A stretch of DNA of 64,000 bases, from NCBI GenBank assembly GCA_016841745.1, contig JAENYO010000004.1:146026-210025 (forward strand), written 5' to 3'. Below the pieces are notes generated by a model, which was given only the letters and a program-made list of their open reading frames with translations, did no database searches and was not told the DNA's origin. Origin of the DNA: Acetomicrobium hydrogeniformans. Lineage in GTDB: Bacteria; Synergistota; Synergistia; Synergistales; JAFGMB01. Position numbers and translations under genes: made by a program. Below, in pieces: positions 49,847 through 59,266 of this stretch. How positions within the stretch are numbered: the stretch's first letter is position 1; each line of letters opens with the position of its first letter.

Positions 49847-51382
49847 ATGAATGACAGCGACAGGGTACTATTAAATGGACATTCTCTGGATCTGGCAGAT
49901 GTAATCAGAGTAGCACGAAAAAACTGTCCGGTAGAACTTGATCCTTCGGCTCTGGCCTTTGTTGAACGAGGTTCCGGCATTGTCAGGGAATGGATAAATT
50001 CCGGCAAAATAGTGTACGGGGTCAGTACTGGTTTTGGTGATCTGGCTTCTGTAGTTATATCTCCCCGGAACAGCAGATTGCTCCAGGAAAACCTTCTTAA
50101 AAGCCATGCCTGTGGAGTCGGGGATTTATATCCCGAAGATGTTGTACGTTCAATAATGTTGTTAAGACTTAACAGCCTTATAAGAGGATTTTCCGGGATA
50201 AGTCCTTCTCCTATACTCCAGCTTGTTAATTTTTTGAATATGGGTATTCATCCTGTGATTCCTTCCCAGGGATCTGTTGGTGCAAGTGGGGATCTCTGCC
50301 CCCTTTCCCATCTTGCCCTTCCTCTTATTGGAGTGGGGGAAGTCTTTTTTCATGGAGTTAGGATGCCTGCCCATAAGGCTTTGAATGAGGCAGGCCTTGA
50401 ACCCGTTGCACTAGGCCCAAAGGAAGGACTTGCACTTAATAACGGAACAGCAGCAATGGCAGGAGTCAGCATTCTGACCCTCGCGGATGTCCTGGAGCTT
50501 GCTGCCCTTGCAGATATCAGTGCTGCCATATCCCTCGAAGCTCTTCACGGTGTTCCCTATGCTTTCGATGACAGAACCCACGAACTGAGACCCTACAAGG
50601 GGCAGCGTAAAGTCGCGGGAAATATAAGAAAATTGACCAGAAAAAGTGAGATCATTGAAAAGTATAAACATGACAAAGTTCAGGATGCTTATTCACTTAG
50701 ATGTGTTCCCCAGGTTCACGGAGCCAGTCGAGATGCTTTTAACTACATAAGGGGTATTCTAGAGGTGGAGATGAATTCGGTGACAGATAACCCCCTGATC
50801 TTTCCTTCAGATGGAGAATCTTTGAGCGGGGGAAATTTCCATGGGCAGCCAATAGCTCTTTCAATGGATTTTTTTGCAATAGCAGCAGCTGAGCTGGCGA
50901 ATATTTCAGAGAGAAGGGTTGCACGGCTGGTAGATGCCAAGCTTTCGGGACTTCCTCCCTTTCTTATGAAGGATAGTGGCCTTAACAGCGGATTCATGAT
51001 CCCCCAGTATACCTGTGCTGCACTTGTTTCTGAAAACAAAGTCCTGGCTCATCCCTCATCAGTAGATTCCATCCCTACATCGGCTAACCAGGAAGATCAT
51101 GTTTCCATGGGAGCCTACAGTGCCAGGAAAGCACAAACTATTACCTCGAACTTGTCTAAAGTTCTCTCCATAGAGTTGCTGACGGCATGCCAGGCCCTGG
51201 AATTCAGTTTCCCCCTTCAACCGGGGGAAGGTACATTAGCCGCATTCAATATTATTCGGTCAAGAGTTCCCTTTCTGGAAAAAGATCAGTACATGTACCC
51301 CCTTATACAGGAAATGCAAGTCCTTTTGAAAGAGGGAAGGATCCTTAAGGCAGTCCGGAGCGAGATAAGTGATTTTTCCTGA
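49847..51382 (+). CDS. hutH: Histidine ammonia-lyase
   Basis: First step of histidine breakdown: histidine to urocanate and ammonia. The 511-residue protein has VGASGDLCPLSHLAL, whose Ala146-Ser147-Gly148 fold into the MIO cofactor, YGVSTGFG with the catalytic Tyr (residues 57-64), and the later SVTDNPL and GGNFHGQP stretches. ATG 49847 follows AGGAGGAC at rather long spacing. It is the first gene of hutH-ftcD-hutI-fchA-hutU. A large inverted repeat lies just upstream and may control the operon. Confidence 0.97.
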   Translation: MNDSDRVLLNGHSLDLADVIRVARKNCPVELDPSALAFVERGSGIVREWINSGKIVYGVSTGFGDLASVVISPRNSRLLQENLLKSHACGVGDLYPEDVVRSIMLLRLNSLIRGFSGISPSPILQLVNFLNMGIHPVIPSQGSVGASGDLCPLSHLALPLIGVGEVFFHGVRMPAHKALNEAGLEPVALGPKEGLALNNGTAAMAGVSILTLADVLELAALADISAAISLEALHGVPYAFDDRTHELRPYKGQRKVAGNIRKLTRKSEIIEKYKHDKVQDAYSLRCVPQVHGASRDAFNYIRGILEVEMNSVTDNPLIFPSDGESLSGGNFHGQPIALSMDFFAIAAAELANISERRVARLVDAKLSGLPPFLMKDSGLNSGFMIPQYTCAALVSENKVLAHPSSVDSIPTSANQEDHVSMGAYSARKAQTITSNLSKVLSIELLTACQALEFSFPLQPGEGTLAAFNIIRSRVPFLEKDQYMYPLIQEMQVLLKEGRILKAVRSEISDFS

Positions 51383-51525
51383 ACAGTATCCTCCCGGGAC
51401 ACAGAACATTTCTCTTCCTGGATCGGTGTCTTTAGACAGTAGATCAGCAAAAGTGCTAACATATATTATGGAATAGAGCGTAACTATCATTTGGAGTAAT
51501 TCATCCGTAAGGAGGATAAGTCAGC

Positions 51526-52440
51526 ATGTCCAGAGGTTTAGTAGAATGCGTGCCGAACTTCAGTGAGGGTAGAAGAAAAGACATTATAGAAGCTATCGTA
51601 GCTCCCTTTCGATCCTGCAATAACTGTTACCTTTTTGATTACAGGGCTGATGAAGACCATAACAGGCTGGTAGTAAGCCTCGCCGGAGACCCGGATTCCC
51701 TTCAGGAAGCCTTGTTGCAGGCCTGCCAGGTGGCAATAGAGAGCATAGATATGAATATCCACCAGGGTGCTCATCCAAGAATTGGAGCCGTGGATGTGAT
51801 TCCCTTTACTCCCGTTAGCGGGTTAACCATGGAACAATGTGTGGAAATTTCCCGAAGCTTCGGTAAAAAATATCATGAGGTTACGGGTGTTCCAGTCTAT
51901 TTTTACGAAGATTCCGCCTACCTTCCGGAGCGTAAAAAACTTGAGGTGATCCGTAAGGGCCAGTATGAAGCCCTCAGGGAGGAAATCGGATTTCCGGAGC
52001 GTCACCCGGATATAGGAGAATCTCGATTGCACCCCACTGCTGGTGCTACAGTGATAGGCGCTCGCAGATTTCTGGTGGCCTTCAATGTTAACCTGAGAAC
52101 CTCGGATGTTGAAGTGGCGAAGAGCATTGCCAGATCAGTCAGGGCTTCAAGTGGCGGTCTTTGCCATGTCAAGGGAATAGGGCTGTCCCTGGAGGATCGG
52201 GGACTGGTACAGGTAAGCATGAATGTTGTTGATCATGAAAAGAATGCCCTCTATCGTGTGCTGGAAATGGTAAGGATGGAAGCCAGGAGATGGGGTGTAG
52301 AGGTTGCGGAAACTGAAATCTATGGCATGGTTCCTGCCCGGGCCATTCTTGATAGTGCAGCCTATTATATGCAGATAGCGGGTTTTGATCCGGATCAGAT
52401 TCTCGAACTTAAGCTTCTTGAGATGCGTCAGGAGGGTTGA
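51526..52440 (+). CDS. ftcD: Glutamate formimidoyltransferase
   Basis: Moves the formimino group of formiminoglutamate to tetrahydrofolate, giving glutamate. The 304-residue protein has only the transferase part; the cyclodeaminase activity is encoded by the separate fchA gene in this operon, unlike the fused animal enzyme. Typical stretches are VPNFSEGRR at the N-terminus, HQGAHPRIGAVDVIPF and GIGLSLEDRGLVQVSMN. ATG 51526 follows AAGGAGGAT. About 140 bases separate it from hutH. Confidence 0.95.
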   Translation: MSRGLVECVPNFSEGRRKDIIEAIVAPFRSCNNCYLFDYRADEDHNRLVVSLAGDPDSLQEALLQACQVAIESIDMNIHQGAHPRIGAVDVIPFTPVSGLTMEQCVEISRSFGKKYHEVTGVPVYFYEDSAYLPERKKLEVIRKGQYEALREEIGFPERHPDIGESRLHPTAGATVIGARRFLVAFNVNLRTSDVEVAKSIARSVRASSGGLCHVKGIGLSLEDRGLVQVSMNVVDHEKNALYRVLEMVRMEARRWGVEVAETEIYGMVPARAILDSAAYYMQIAGFDPDQILELKLLEMRQEG

Positions 52441-52442
52441 TA

Positions 52443-53687
52443 ATGTCAAAAAAACTGTTTGTAAATGCCAGGATCGTTACTCCCATTGATAAAGGAAAAC
52501 CGTCATCTGGAAAAGACCAGGGCCTGGTAAGGAGTTATGAAAGAGGTTCTGTCTACTGTGAGGATGGGATCATTAAAGAGGTTGGGGACGAGGAGAGGAT
52601 AAAGGAACTTGTCTGTGACCGTGACATCGATATGGTAATTAACTGTGAAGGAATGTGTCTGATACCAGGATTTGTCGACCCCCATACCCATATGTGTTTT
52701 GCAGCCAGGCGTGAGGAAGAGTTTTCCATGCGCCTGAGAGGAGCTTCTTATATGGAGATACACAAGAGAGGGGGCGGCATTCTTTCTTCTGTAAGATCTG
52801 TGAGAGACAGCGGAGAAGAAGAACTTTTTCTAACAACCCTGTCTAATGTCGAGTCCGCTCTTTCCATGGGAACTACCACAGTGGAGATAAAAAGCGGGTA
52901 TGGTCTGGATACGGAGAATGAGCTGAAGATGCTGAGGGTTATAAGGCGAATAGGTCTTGAAACGCCACTGGATGTTGTTCCAACCTTTATGGGAGCCCAT
53001 GCTGTGCCAGAGGAATTCAGGGGCGAACCCGACAGGTTCGTGGACCTTGTGGTAGAGGAAATGATACCTGAAGTAAAAAAACAGGGAATAGCTCATTTTA
53101 TCGATGTATTCTGTGAAGAAGGGGTATTTACTCTGGAACAGAGCAGAAAGATCCTTGAAGCCGGAATGAGGGCAGGTTTCAAGGCAAAGATCCATGCGGA
53201 TGAGGTTATTGATACAGGAGGTGCAGGTCTGGCTGCTGCCCTTGGTGCGATTTCAGCAGAACATCTTCTTGCTGCCAATGAAAATAACATCGCATCCATG
53301 TCTGAGTCTGGAGTTATAGCAGATCTTCTTCCTGGAACTGCTTACAGTCTGAGAAAAGCATATGCACGTGCAGGAAAAATGATAGAAAGAGGTGTTCCCG
53401 TGGGTCTGGCAAGCGATTGTAATCCTGGCTCATGTTTTACTGAATCCATGCCCTTTGTTTTTGGTCTGGCTGTAATGAATATGGGTATGACACCGGAAGA
53501 AGCCCTTGTCGCTTCAACTCTGAACAGTGCTTATGCTATAGAAATGGCTGCAAGGGTAGGTAGTGTTGAACCCGGCAAACAGGCTGACTTGATACTTCTG
53601 GACGGAGATTCTCCCACCATACTGGCCTATCATGCAGGGGTCTCTCCGGTAATGGCAGTATATAAACTCGGCGAACTGGTCGCCTGA
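52443..53687 (+). CDS. hutI: Imidazolonepropionase
   Basis: Opens imidazolonepropionate to formiminoglutamate, the third step of the pathway. Amidohydrolase-type enzyme of 414 residues with the metal HxH in GFVDPHTHMCFA, KSGYGLDTENELKML, KIHADEV and LASDCNPGSC. ATG 52443 is chosen because CAGGAGGG lies just upstream; the in-frame TTG at 52437 is too close. It follows ftcD with only 2 bases between them. Confidence 0.96.
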   Translation: MSKKLFVNARIVTPIDKGKPSSGKDQGLVRSYERGSVYCEDGIIKEVGDEERIKELVCDRDIDMVINCEGMCLIPGFVDPHTHMCFAARREEEFSMRLRGASYMEIHKRGGGILSSVRSVRDSGEEELFLTTLSNVESALSMGTTTVEIKSGYGLDTENELKMLRVIRRIGLETPLDVVPTFMGAHAVPEEFRGEPDRFVDLVVEEMIPEVKKQGIAHFIDVFCEEGVFTLEQSRKILEAGMRAGFKAKIHADEVIDTGGAGLAAALGAISAEHLLAANENNIASMSESGVIADLLPGTAYSLRKAYARAGKMIERGVPVGLASDCNPGSCFTESMPFVFGLAVMNMGMTPEEALVASTLNSAYAIEMAARVGSVEPGKQADLILLDGDSPTILAYHAGVSPVMAVYKLGELVA

Positions 53688-53699
53688 GGAGGTGGGAAT

Positions 53700-54335
53700 A
53701 TGTCTCTCGCAGATCTTACTATAAAAGAATTCCTGGATGAATTGTCATCTGATTCCCCTGCGCCAGGAGGGGGTAGTGTTGCCGCTCTTTCCGGAGCTCT
53801 TGGTTCTGGTCTGATCACCATGGTATCAAGACTTACGGTTGGCAGAGATAAGTACATGGAACACTGGACCGAGATGTCACGTATAAGAGATGAAAGCAAG
53901 ATCCTTGTGAATACCTTTCTTGATCTCATGCACGAGGATACGACAGCCTTCAACACCTTTATGGAGGCTCTTAAGCTGCCGAAGGAAACTGTCGAGGAAA
54001 AGGAGATCAGAAGGGAAATGATGCAGAATGCCATGAAGAAGGCAACGGAAATTCCCCTTCGTACGCTTTCTGAATGTGTAAAACTGACCCACCTGGCAGC
54101 TTCTGCTGTCAGGGACGGTAATCCCAATGCTGTCACTGATGCAGGAACTGCAGCTCTCCTTGCCCGATCAGGAGCAGAATCTGCAGCATATAATATCAGT
54201 ATAAACCTGGGAGGTATCAAGGATCTTTCCTATACGAATAAAGTGAAGGAACATATGGATACCCTGCTTCTAGAGATAGAAGAAGAGGACAGGGAGATCA
54301 GAGCTGCAATACAGGATATCCTTACAAAGTATTGA
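53700..54335 (+). CDS. fchA: Formimidoyltetrahydrofolate cyclodeaminase
   Basis: Helical enzyme of 211 residues that converts formimino-tetrahydrofolate to methenyl-tetrahydrofolate and ammonia. SPAPGGGSVAALSGALGS near residues 19-36 is the family's N-terminal signature, and NPNAVTDAGTAALLARSG is a later one. It matches FchA-type stand-alone cyclodeaminases of amino-acid fermenters. ATG 53700 follows GAGGTGGG, 12 bases after hutI. The one-carbon unit can then yield formate and ATP through folate enzymes outside the window. Confidence 0.94.
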   Translation: MSLADLTIKEFLDELSSDSPAPGGGSVAALSGALGSGLITMVSRLTVGRDKYMEHWTEMSRIRDESKILVNTFLDLMHEDTTAFNTFMEALKLPKETVEEKEIRREMMQNAMKKATEIPLRTLSECVKLTHLAASAVRDGNPNAVTDAGTAALLARSGAESAAYNISINLGGIKDLSYTNKVKEHMDTLLLEIEEEDREIRAAIQDILTKY

Positions 54336-54355
54336 TCCTTGAAGTTTATATTTCA

Positions 54356-54381
54356 CTATCCGGGTGGTATTAACCGGATAG
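54356..54381 (+). promoter_or_regulatory. Stem-loop between fchA and hutU
   Basis: CTATCCGG (54356-54363) pairs with CCGGATAG (54374-54381). No T run follows, so it is more likely an mRNA stability or processing element than a terminator. Confidence 0.5.
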
Positions 54382-54409
54382 AAGTTTATCCTAGGGGGAG
54401 GTTTTTTGG

Positions 54410-56431
54410 ATGGGAGTGAACAAATTCATATCGGAGGCCATGACCATAAAGATTGAGGAAGTGCCTCGAGAAGTGGCAGTTTTTGAGGAAGGGATCAGGA
54501 GGGCGCCTGACAGGGGTTTTACCCTTAACCGGCAGGAGACTGAAATAGCTCTGAAGAACGCCCTTCGCTATATTCCTGAGGAATATCACGAGGAACTGGC
54601 CCCGGAATTCATGGAAGAACTTCGAACAAGGGGAAGAATATACGGTTACCGTTTCAGGCCCCGGAACATGATATACGGCAGGCCCATAGATGAATACAAA
54701 GGCAGATGTGTTGAGGGCAAAGCTTTCCAGGTGATGATAGACAACAACCTGGATTTTGATGTGGCCCTTTACCCTTATGAGCTTGTCACCTACGGGGAGA
54801 CTGGACAGGTATGCCAGAACTGGATGCAGTACCAGCTTATTAAAAGATACCTGGAGGAACTGACGGAGGATCAGACCCTTGTTGTGGAGTCGGGACATCC
54901 CCTTGGACTTTTCAGATCGAAGCCCGATGCACCGCGAGTCATCAACACCAATGGTCTTATGATAGGCATCTTTGACAATCAGAAGGAGTGGCATCGGGCA
55001 ATGCAGCTTGGAGTTGCCAACTACGGCCAGATGACAGCAGGAGGATGGATGTACATTGGTCCCCAGGGCATAGTCCACGGAACCTTTAACACAATTCTGA
55101 ATGCGGGAAGAATGAAACTGGGTCTGGCAGATGGTGATGATCTGGCGGGTCATATGTTCGTATCATCAGGACTTGGCGGAATGAGCGGAGCCCAGTCCAA
55201 GTCCGTCGAGATCTCGGGAGGAGTAGGTATCATAGCAGAGGTGGACCTTTCCAGGATACAGACCAGGCATGAACAGGGCTGGGTGTCAAAGGTCTCTTCT
55301 GATCTGGGAGAGGTTTTCCGGATGGCTCAGGAGTACATGGATAGAAAAGAGGCAGTTTCCATAGCCTACCATGGAAACATAGTAGATCTTCTGGAATATG
55401 CGGTGGATAAGGATATATCAATAGAACTCCTCTCAGACCAGACATCCTGCCATGCAGTATATGACGGAGGTTACTGCCCCCAGGGACTTTCCTTTGAAGA
55501 GCGAACAGAGATGATCAGCAAGGATCATGATAAATTTGCAGGTCTGGTTGACGAAAGCCTGAAAAAACATTTCGAGCTAGTCAGGACCCTTGTGGACAGG
55601 GGGACTTATTTCTTTGATTACGGCAACTCTTTCATGAGGGCCGTCTATGATGCCGGAGTAACGGAGATATGTAAAAACGGCAGAGACACCCATGACGGAT
55701 TCATATTCCCGTCCTATGTGGAAGACATAATGGGTCCCCTACTTTTCGATTACGGCTATGGTCCTTTCCGCTGGGTATGTCTCAGTGGCCGTCATGAAGA
55801 CCTTGTGAAGACCGACCATGCCGCTATGGAATGTATAGATCCTAACAGGAGACCCCAGGACAGGGATAACTATGTATGGATAAGGGATGCTGAAAAGAAT
55901 GCCCTTGTGGTGGGAACCCAGGCGAGGATCCTTTACCAGGATGCAGAAGGCAGAAGGAATATAGCCCTCAAGTTTAATGATATGGTCCGCAGAGGTGAAA
56001 TAGGCCCCGTAATGCTTGGCAGGGACCATCATGATACGGGAGGGACAGATTCACCTTACCGTGAAACTTCGAATATCAAGGATGGAAGTAACATAATGGC
56101 AGATATGGCCACTCAGTGCTTTGCCGGCAATGCGGCAAGGGGAATGAGCCTTGTTACCCTTCATAACGGTGGAGGAGTAGGAATAGGCAAGGTTATCAAC
56201 GGCGGTTTCGGCATGGTCCTTGATGGAAGTGAGAGGGTAGATGAGATACTCAAGTCAGCCATGATGTGGGATGTCATGGGAGGAGTTGCAAGGCGGGCAT
56301 GGGGCCGGTGCGAGAATGCCATAGAAGTGGTGGCAGATTTTAACAGAAAAGATGAAGGAAATCATGTCACCATTCCATATATAGCCGATGACGGCCTTGT
56401 GAAAAAGGTAGTGAAAAGAGTTTTCGAATAG
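54410..56431 (+). CDS. hutU: Urocanate hydratase (long form)
   Basis: Second step of histidine breakdown: urocanate to imidazolonepropionate, using tightly bound NAD. The protein has 673 residues, close to the longer urocanase form (animals and some bacteria) and well above the 550-560 residues of the common bacterial form. Marks are GQMTAGGWMYIGPQGIVHGT, SGLGGMSGAQ, the Cys in DQTSCH, GPFRWVCLSG and GRDHHDTGGTDSPYRET (catalytic region). ATG 54410 follows GGGGGAGGT. It closes the hut order hutH-ftcD-hutI-fchA-hutU. Confidence 0.94.
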   Translation: MGVNKFISEAMTIKIEEVPREVAVFEEGIRRAPDRGFTLNRQETEIALKNALRYIPEEYHEELAPEFMEELRTRGRIYGYRFRPRNMIYGRPIDEYKGRCVEGKAFQVMIDNNLDFDVALYPYELVTYGETGQVCQNWMQYQLIKRYLEELTEDQTLVVESGHPLGLFRSKPDAPRVINTNGLMIGIFDNQKEWHRAMQLGVANYGQMTAGGWMYIGPQGIVHGTFNTILNAGRMKLGLADGDDLAGHMFVSSGLGGMSGAQSKSVEISGGVGIIAEVDLSRIQTRHEQGWVSKVSSDLGEVFRMAQEYMDRKEAVSIAYHGNIVDLLEYAVDKDISIELLSDQTSCHAVYDGGYCPQGLSFEERTEMISKDHDKFAGLVDESLKKHFELVRTLVDRGTYFFDYGNSFMRAVYDAGVTEICKNGRDTHDGFIFPSYVEDIMGPLLFDYGYGPFRWVCLSGRHEDLVKTDHAAMECIDPNRRPQDRDNYVWIRDAEKNALVVGTQARILYQDAEGRRNIALKFNDMVRRGEIGPVMLGRDHHDTGGTDSPYRETSNIKDGSNIMADMATQCFAGNAARGMSLVTLHNGGGVGIGKVINGGFGMVLDGSERVDEILKSAMMWDVMGGVARRAWGRCENAIEVVADFNRKDEGNHVTIPYIADDGLVKKVVKRVFE

Positions 56432-56515
56432 TTTCCCTGTTGTAAGGATGAGGGGGTACGGCCCTTACTTGCCGTATCCCCTTTTCTGATTTGGGGTATA
56501 ATAACTGGGAAATGG

Positions 56516-56725
56516 ATGGTGTTTCCTATGATAATTGTGAACGGGGATAAGATGGATTGGGAAAAAGGGATGACTGTAAGGAAGGTGCTGCATAAGCGTA
56601 AGTGGACTTATCCTCTCATAGCAGTCTGGATAAATGAGATTCCCGTTAATCCTGATGATTTTGGTATCACAGATATCCCTGATGATGCCACTGTACAGGT
56701 TGTACATATGATTGCAGGCGGTTAG
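56516..56725 (+). CDS. ThiS-like sulfur carrier protein
   Basis: Ubiquitin-fold protein of up to 69 residues that ends in Gly-Gly (HMIAGG), the mark of ThiS/MoaD-type sulfur carriers. After the N-terminus it has IIVNGDKMDWEKGMTV, as in ThiS. An ATG at 56528 gives a 65-residue form starting MIIVNG that matches ThiS better, but neither start has a strong ribosome site. No thiamin genes are near; it follows hutU after 84 bases and a bidirectional terminator follows. Its partner enzyme is unknown, so a role in thiamin, molybdopterin/tungsten cofactor or cysteine synthesis remains open. Confidence 0.78.
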   Translation: MVFPMIIVNGDKMDWEKGMTVRKVLHKRKWTYPLIAVWINEIPVNPDDFGITDIPDDATVQVVHMIAGG

Positions 56726-56744
56726 CAGGATGAACAATGCAAAT

Positions 56745-56783
56745 AAAAACAGGGGCGGAATAACTATTCCGCCCCTGTTTTTT
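56745..56783. terminator. Bidirectional terminator between the ThiS-like and livF genes
   Basis: Arms 56745-56762 and 56765-56782 pair exactly over 18 bp (core ACAGGGGCGGAATA/TATTCCGCCCCTGT) with A and T runs at the outer ends, so it works on both strands. Confidence 0.92.
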
Positions 56784-56822
56784 ATCTGGTCAAAGTATTT
56801 TTTGTCTGCTTATTATTCAGCT

Positions 56823-57578
56823 TCAGTGCAGCCGGGATTTTTTCTTTTTGCCAGTTCCCAGATACGCAGCTTCTATCTCGGGATTGGCCAGGAGATCTCC
56901 GGATTTTCCCTGTAAAATTATATTACCCGTCTGAAGGACGTAAGCCCTGTGAGACAGGATGAGAGCCTGTCTTGCATTCTGTTCCACCAGAAGTATGGTT
57001 ACTCCTTCCAGGTTTATCCTTTTCAGCTCTCTGAAAATATCCTTGATTATTATGGGAGCCAGCCCAAGAGACGGCTCGTCAAGGAGAAGGACCCTTGGCC
57101 TTGACATGAGGGATCTGGCAATGGCAAGCATCTGCTGCTCTCCGCCAGAAAGGGTTCCTGCATACTGTTCACGTCTTTCTTCCAGCCTGGGAAAAAGGGA
57201 GAAGACCCAGGTCAGGTCTTCTGGTATTTTCCCCCTGTCTTTGCGGGGAAAAGCGCCCATCATAAGATTTTCGTAAACGGAAAGAGGTGCAAAGACCTTT
57301 CTTCCCTCCGGAGTCAGGGCAATTCCCTGGGACACTACCTGAAAACTTTTGTTGGAAAGAGGCACACCATTAAGGTATATCTCTCCGCCTTCCCGCGGTA
57401 CCTGGGCCATAATGGCCTGCATGAGGGTGGATTTACCTGCTCCATTTGCTCCGATGACACTTACGATCTCTCCTTCCTCAACGTGAAGGGAGACTCCTCG
57501 CAGGGCCTTGATGGCTCCGTAGCTTACATGGAGGTCCTTAATTTCCAATATAGGTTGTTTATCCTTTGGAGCAGCCAT
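56823..57578 (-). CDS. livF: Branched-chain/hydrophobic amino-acid ABC transporter ATPase LivF
   Basis: ABC ATPase of 251 residues that powers the liv importer. Walker A GANGAGKST, the Q-loop region, signature LSGGEQQML and Walker B VLLLDEPSLGL are intact. The HAAT-family type of ATPase is shown by the short length and pairing with LivG. Its ATG overlaps the stop of livG by one base (TAATG), so translation is coupled. It is the last gene of livK-H-M-G-F. Confidence 0.94.
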   Translation of the reverse strand: MAAPKDKQPILEIKDLHVSYGAIKALRGVSLHVEEGEIVSVIGANGAGKSTLMQAIMAQVPREGGEIYLNGVPLSNKSFQVVSQGIALTPEGRKVFAPLSVYENLMMGAFPRKDRGKIPEDLTWVFSLFPRLEERREQYAGTLSGGEQQMLAIARSLMSRPRVLLLDEPSLGLAPIIIKDIFRELKRINLEGVTILLVEQNARQALILSHRAYVLQTGNIILQGKSGDLLANPEIEAAYLGTGKKKKSRLH

Positions 57579-58369
57579 TATTCTTCCACCTCCTCACCAA
57601 GGTATGCCTTGAGGACCTCTGGATGTTCCTGTATCTCGTCAGGATTGCCTTCAGCTATCTTGGCGCCAAAGTTCATACATATTATGTGCGGGCATATTTC
57701 CATGACAAGGTCCATATGATGTTCTATCACCAGTATGGTCAGGTTAAATTCCTCGTGGATGCCTACAATAAGGTCGTTCAGCTCGTTAACCTCTTCGGGG
57801 TTCATCCCCGCCGCTGGTTCATCCAGAAGAAGAAATTCGGGTTCAAGAGCGAGAGCCCGTGCGATCTCGAGCCTTCGCTGCATTCCATAGGGGAGAGTGC
57901 CTGATTCCTGGTGTGCTCTCTCAGCAAGCCCTACCCGATCAAGAATATCCATGCTGTTGAGATGAATCTCTCTCTCTTTCTTACCCCATTTTCCCATATG
58001 AGTTATTGCTTCTCCAAAGGAATAACCATGGTGCTGCTGCATTGCTACCATGACGTTTTCCAGGGCTGTAGAGCGGGGAAAAAGTCTGAGGTTCTGGAAG
58101 GTCCTGGCAACCCCTTTCCTGATAATCTGGAAAGACTTGAGGAAAGTGATATCCTCTCCCAGAAAATTGATATGACCGCTGTCGGGAGAATACACTCCAG
58201 TGACAAGGTTAAATATGGTTGTCTTTCCTGCTCCATTGGGGCCGATAAGCCCCGCAAGCTCTCCCCTGCTGATAGTGAATGTCATATCCCTGACTGCATG
58301 GACACCACCGAAAAACTTGTTGAGGTTGTCCAGTTCCAGAACTACATTCTTTGGGGTGGCAGTCATCAT
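57578..58369 (-). CDS. livG: Branched-chain/hydrophobic amino-acid ABC transporter ATPase LivG
   Basis: Second ABC ATPase, 263 residues. Walker A GPNGAGKTT, LPYGMQRRLEIARAL in place of the usual signature (the LivG form), and Walker B FLLLDEPAAGMNP are present, with the C-terminal NFGAKIAEGNPDEI typical of LivG. The start overlaps the end of livM by 4 bases; ATG 58369 or 58366 is possible. Confidence 0.94.
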   Translation of the reverse strand: MMTATPKNVVLELDNLNKFFGGVHAVRDMTFTISRGELAGLIGPNGAGKTTIFNLVTGVYSPDSGHINFLGEDITFLKSFQIIRKGVARTFQNLRLFPRSTALENVMVAMQQHHGYSFGEAITHMGKWGKKEREIHLNSMDILDRVGLAERAHQESGTLPYGMQRRLEIARALALEPEFLLLDEPAAGMNPEEVNELNDLIVGIHEEFNLTILVIEHHMDLVMEICPHIICMNFGAKIAEGNPDEIQEHPEVLKAYLGEEVEE

Positions 58370-59253
58370 GATGGCTCACCTTCTTTTTCAGAGCTTTCCT
58401 TTGTAAAGCGATTTTTAAGCATTCTGAAAAACCTGGGTCCCAGCTCATACTGGCCCATTATTCCTTCGGGACGAAGGACCATTATTATTACAAGTACCGC
58501 TCCGTAGATCAGCATCCGGTACTGGGAAATGGGTCTGAAGAGCTCTGTGACAAGGGTTATTACTGCAGCACCGATGAGGGTTCCGCTCATAGAGCCCAGT
58601 CCCCCGAAAACAACAACAGAAGTAAGTTCCGTTGATTTGATCATATCGAACATGATGGGCTGTATAAATGATAAAAACCCTCCAAGCAGTGCACCGGATA
58701 CTCCGCAGTAAAAAGCAGACAGCACAAGACTTAAAACTCTGTACCTGGCGGTATTAAAACCCAGAAGTGAAGCTGCAATATAGTCGTCCCGACAGGATTT
58801 GAAAGCTCTCCCGAAACGGCTGTGAATGAGGTTGAACATGCCGAAGGCCATCACCGCGAAGAATCCAAGAGATACATAAAGAGTTGTATATCCCTCGATT
58901 CCCGGATAACCCCTTGCTCCCCTGGTTAGGGACTGCCAGTTTTCCAGTATCAGTCTTATTGTTTCTCCAAGGCCTATTGAGGCGATGGCATAGTAATCCC
59001 CCATAAGCTTAAGAGTGGGCACACCTATAACATATGCCACGATCATGGCCATGGCACCTCCCAGGAGAATGGCAGGTATGTAATGAACACCGTATTCTAC
59101 AGTAAGAATAGCTGTTGTATAAGCTCCTACGGCCATATATGCTGCGTGACCGAGGCTGAATATACCGGTGAAACCGGTAAGCAGGGAAACTCCCATAGCG
59201 GCAATGGCGTTGATGCAGAGAAGGATAATTATTCCTTCAGTATAGCCAGACAT
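58366..59253 (-). CDS. livM: Branched-chain/hydrophobic amino-acid ABC transporter permease LivM
   Basis: Inner-membrane permease of 295 residues with about eight hydrophobic segments. GFTGIFSLGHAAYMAVGAY is the typical N-terminal stretch and FGGLGSMSGTLIGA the ATPase-contact region. ATG 59253 follows GGAGGTAAGAGGG. It lies between livH and livG on the minus strand. Confidence 0.94.
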   Translation of the reverse strand: MSGYTEGIIILLCINAIAAMGVSLLTGFTGIFSLGHAAYMAVGAYTTAILTVEYGVHYIPAILLGGAMAMIVAYVIGVPTLKLMGDYYAIASIGLGETIRLILENWQSLTRGARGYPGIEGYTTLYVSLGFFAVMAFGMFNLIHSRFGRAFKSCRDDYIAASLLGFNTARYRVLSLVLSAFYCGVSGALLGGFLSFIQPIMFDMIKSTELTSVVVFGGLGSMSGTLIGAAVITLVTELFRPISQYRMLIYGAVLVIIMVLRPEGIMGQYELGPRFFRMLKNRFTKESSEKEGEPS

Positions 59254-59266
59254 CCCTCTTACCTCC

